The notes below the pieces were generated by a model, which worked only from the letters and a program-made list of their open reading frames with translations, ran no database searches and had not been told where the DNA came from. The translations under genes were made by a program, and so were the position numbers. From Rhodothermales bacterium (GTDB lineage: Bacteria > Bacteroidota > Rhodothermia > Rhodothermales > JANQRZ01), in the NCBI GenBank assembly GCA_028284265.1, contig JANQRZ010000004.1, forward strand, positions 124,001-188,000: DNA of 64,000 nt. The letters run 5' to 3'. Positions 61,845-64,000 of this stretch are shown here, in pieces (the stretch's first letter is position 1; every line of letters begins with the position of its first letter).

Positions 61845-63197
61845 ATGATCCGCAGCGCACCTCTTCTTTTCCTCCTGCTCCTCGCGCCCGCTCTCGCCGC
61901 GCAGGACGCCCGCGTCGAGTTCGTGTGGTCGGGTGCGCTTCAGCCGACGTCGGTGCGGATCGTGGCCGGGCTGTTGCCGGGGACTGACAGCGTTCGGGTC
62001 GCCCTCGCCGACAGCACGGGGTTCGACGAGCCGTTCTTCTCGGCCTTTCGCACCGTCAACCCGGAGAGTCGGACGGTGGCTTTCACCTTCGATGAGTTAG
62101 AGCCGGACACGCCCTACCGTTACGCGGTCGAGGTGGACAGTGCGCTCGACACGCTGAGGGCCGGGCGCTTCCGCACGATGCCCGACGGCCCAGCCTCGTT
62201 TCGCCTCATCGCTTCGGGTTGTGCCCGGACCGGTTCGGACCGGCCGGTTTTCGACGTGATCCAACGTCAGGAGCCGCTGTTCTTTCTCCACCTCGGGGAT
62301 ATGCACTACTCCGATATCGAGTCGTCGAACGTGCAGGCCTACCGCGACGCCTACCGCGAGGTGCTGGCCTCGCCGGTGCAGGCCGCACTCTTCCGCGACG
62401 TGCCAATTGCCTATACGTGGGACGATCACGACTATGGCCCCAACAACAGCGACCGCCGGGCACCGGGGCGCGACGCCGCACGGCAGGCGTATCAGGAGAT
62501 GATTCCCCACTATCCCCTCGCGGCAGGCTCCGGCAACGTGCCGATCTTTCAGTCGTTCTCGGTCGGTCGGCTCCGGTTCATCCTGACCGATCTGCGGTCC
62601 TCGCGTCGCCCGTTCCGCCGCGCCCTGCAGAATACCCCGACGATGATGGGGGACCGGCAGAAAGACTGGTTCAAGGAAGAGTTGCTCGCCGCGCACGAGG
62701 CGGGCGAGGTGATCGTCTGGGTCAGTAGCGTGCCGTGGATTTACCGGGACAACCCAGAGAGCGACTCATGGGGGGGCTATGCCGAGGAGCGTGAGGAGAT
62801 CGCCAACTACATCAAGGAGGCGGGAATTGAGAACATGGTAATCATGGCGGGCGACTCGCACATGACCGCGATGGACGATGGGACCAACAGCGACTACACC
62901 ACCGATGGTGACGGCCCCCGCATTCCTGTCATCCAAGCTGCCCCGCTCGACCAGGCAGGCTCGACGAAGGGCGGGCCGTACAGCGAAGGCGAGTTTCCGA
63001 CGCGCAGCCTCTTCCCGCCGCACAACGGTCAGTGGGTGCTGATGGAGGTTGAGGACGACGGGGGCGATGAGCTGTGCATCTCGTGGATTGGCTACCGGAC
63101 GCGATGGGATCGTCCTAGCTCCCGGCCCCTCGTGGACATGAAGCGCTGTTTCGAGGTGCAGGAGGTGGCAGGCGACGGCCTCGGAGCGGGCGAGTGA
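61845..63197 (+). CDS. PhoD-like phosphatase/phosphodiesterase, exported
   Basis: A 450-residue protein. The ATG at 61845 gives the signal peptide MIRSAPLLFLLLLAPALAAQ. A fibronectin-like N-terminal domain (about 25-110, VEFVWSGALQPTSVRIVAG) precedes a metallophosphatase domain with FRLIASGCARTG, FFLHLGDMHYSD, AYTWDDHDYGPNNSD, MIMAGDSHMTAMDD-like VIMAGDSHMTAMDDG and FILTDLRSSR. These are alkaline phosphatase D motifs with metal ligands Asp, Asp/Tyr, Asn and His. Substrates in the family are phosphomono- and diesters or teichoic acid. A paralogue overlaps its stop. Confidence 0.9.
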   Translation: MIRSAPLLFLLLLAPALAAQDARVEFVWSGALQPTSVRIVAGLLPGTDSVRVALADSTGFDEPFFSAFRTVNPESRTVAFTFDELEPDTPYRYAVEVDSALDTLRAGRFRTMPDGPASFRLIASGCARTGSDRPVFDVIQRQEPLFFLHLGDMHYSDIESSNVQAYRDAYREVLASPVQAALFRDVPIAYTWDDHDYGPNNSDRRAPGRDAARQAYQEMIPHYPLAAGSGNVPIFQSFSVGRLRFILTDLRSSRRPFRRALQNTPTMMGDRQKDWFKEELLAAHEAGEVIVWVSSVPWIYRDNPESDSWGGYAEEREEIANYIKEAGIENMVIMAGDSHMTAMDDGTNSDYTTDGDGPRIPVIQAAPLDQAGSTKGGPYSEGEFPTRSLFPPHNGQWVLMEVEDDGGDELCISWIGYRTRWDRPSSRPLVDMKRCFEVQEVAGDGLGAGE

Positions 63198-64000
63198 GGA
63201 CGCAGGCACTCGTCGTTCTTGCCGCGTGCCTACTGCTCGGCGGGTGCCGGAAGTCGGGCGGCGGCGCGCAGTTCGCCGCTGGCATCGTGCAGCCTCCGAC
63301 CACCTTCGTCTGGTCCGGCGCGCTCACCCCCACCTCTATTCGCATCGTGGCCGGGCTGCGGGCAGCGAGTGACAGTGTACGATTGCGCCTAGACCCGGAG
63401 CCGGACACGCTGCGTGGGACGGTGTCGGACGCCTTCACGCTCGCGCCGGGCGGAGCCGTCATCACGGCTGCCCTAGACCATCTCACGCCCGGTGTGCAGT
63501 ATGCGTACTCGTTCGAGGCGGGCGGGGAGGTGCTACTGGAAGGAACGTTTCGCACGCCCGAGGCCGGGCCGTTTTCGTTCGGGGTTGCCGCGTCGGGGTG
63601 TTCGAGCACCGGCTCGAATCGCCCGGTCTTCGAGGCGATTCGGGAGCGCGACCCGCTGTTCTTCCTCCACCTCGGCGATATGCACTACACCAACATCGCG
63701 GTGAACCAGCCCGACGTGTTTCGCCGGGCCTATGGCCGTGTGCTGCGCGCCCCGCGCCAAGCCGCGCTCTATGCCGACACGCCCATCGCCTACGTGTGGG
63801 ACGATCACGACTTCGGCCCAAACGACAGCGACCGGACGGCACCGGGGCGCGAGGCCGCGTGGGAGGTCTACCGCGAACTCGTCCCGCACTATTCGCTCCC
63901 CGCCGAAGGCCCGATCTACCAAGCTTTCACCGTCGGGCGTGTCCGCTTCATCCTGACCGACCTTCGCTCGATGCGCGACCCGAAGACGGACGGTGAGCGC
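63194..64000 (+). CDS. second PhoD-like phosphatase, lipoprotein (cut by window end)
   Basis: The first 269 codons of a paralogue of the preceding gene. The GTG at 63194 overlaps its stop (GTGA). The N-terminus VRTQALVVLAACLLLGGC has a lipobox (LGGC), so this copy is lipid-anchored while the upstream one is soluble. TFVWSGALTPTSIRIVAGLR, FGVAASGCSSTGSNRPVFE, FFLHLGDMHYTN, AYVWDDHDFGPNDSD and FILTDLRSM match the upstream copy in order. The C-terminal part lies outside the window. Confidence 0.9.
   Translation, partial: MRTQALVVLAACLLLGGCRKSGGGAQFAAGIVQPPTTFVWSGALTPTSIRIVAGLRAASDSVRLRLDPEPDTLRGTVSDAFTLAPGGAVITAALDHLTPGVQYAYSFEAGGEVLLEGTFRTPEAGPFSFGVAASGCSSTGSNRPVFEAIRERDPLFFLHLGDMHYTNIAVNQPDVFRRAYGRVLRAPRQAALYADTPIAYVWDDHDFGPNDSDRTAPGREAAWEVYRELVPHYSLPAEGPIYQAFTVGRVRFILTDLRSMRDPKTDGER

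Overview
The window is about two-thirds GC by eye and densely coded. It looks like a piece of a Bacteroidota-lineage chromosome, most likely the high-GC Rhodothermia (Rhodothermales or Rubricoccaceae-like). The reasons are four secreted proteins ending in a type IX secretion (T9SS) sorting domain of the form YPNPF...VYDVLGREV...LVR, an S46 dipeptidyl-peptidase, many starts without a Shine-Dalgarno sequence, and a SufBCD-SufT-SufS operon. The taxonomic call is inference. I saw no rRNA, tRNA, CRISPR array, insertion sequence or prophage.

Layout: 1-5000 holds small lipoproteins and two tandem PQQ-type sugar dehydrogenases with T9SS tails. 4885-10168 holds pyrE-cinA-recA, a PAP2 phosphatase/GDPD pair and a universal stress protein. 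10307-23304 is rich in peptidases (S46, oligopeptidase B-like, S9), with msrA, a T9SS beta-propeller protein, PEP carboxylase and a D-amino-acid dehydrogenase-like enzyme. 23564-29470 holds ettA, a T9SS subtilase and a DEAD-box helicase. 29711-33516 is a tsaD-mltG-membrane protein operon read leftwards. 33625-39365 holds DoxX, a CPBP protease, pyrD and a metallopeptidase/WD40/beta-barrel fusion. 39775-42915 is the elongasome pair mrdA-rodA. 43540-46806 runs argS, a shortened prephenate dehydratase and a TPM protein. 47495-52898 is the SUF operon read leftwards, with an A-type Fe-S carrier divergent at 53020. 53377-58044 holds a HEXXH protein, a DapA-like aldolase, an FMN reductase, a DUF192 lipoprotein and hemW. 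58125-60358 holds nurA and a stand-alone HAS-barrel protein. 61845-64000 holds two tandem PhoD-like phosphatases, the second cut by the window end.

Taken together, the window suggests an aerobic heterotroph that secretes peptidases and sugar oxidases, mixed with core cell-wall, translation, DNA-repair and Fe-S assembly genes.

The most unusual signal lies between genes. Several gaps are filled by hairpin-forming elements whose arms are built from degenerate 7-8 nt units (near 34.9, 36.15, 46.85, 48.8 and 56.86 kb). These often begin or end at the stop or start codon of a neighbour. At 36.15 kb one appears to have replaced the start codon of pyrD, leaving no ATG/GTG/TTG. A second set of palindromes has GTCATCC...GGATGAC ends (12.4, 23.4 and 60.4 kb).
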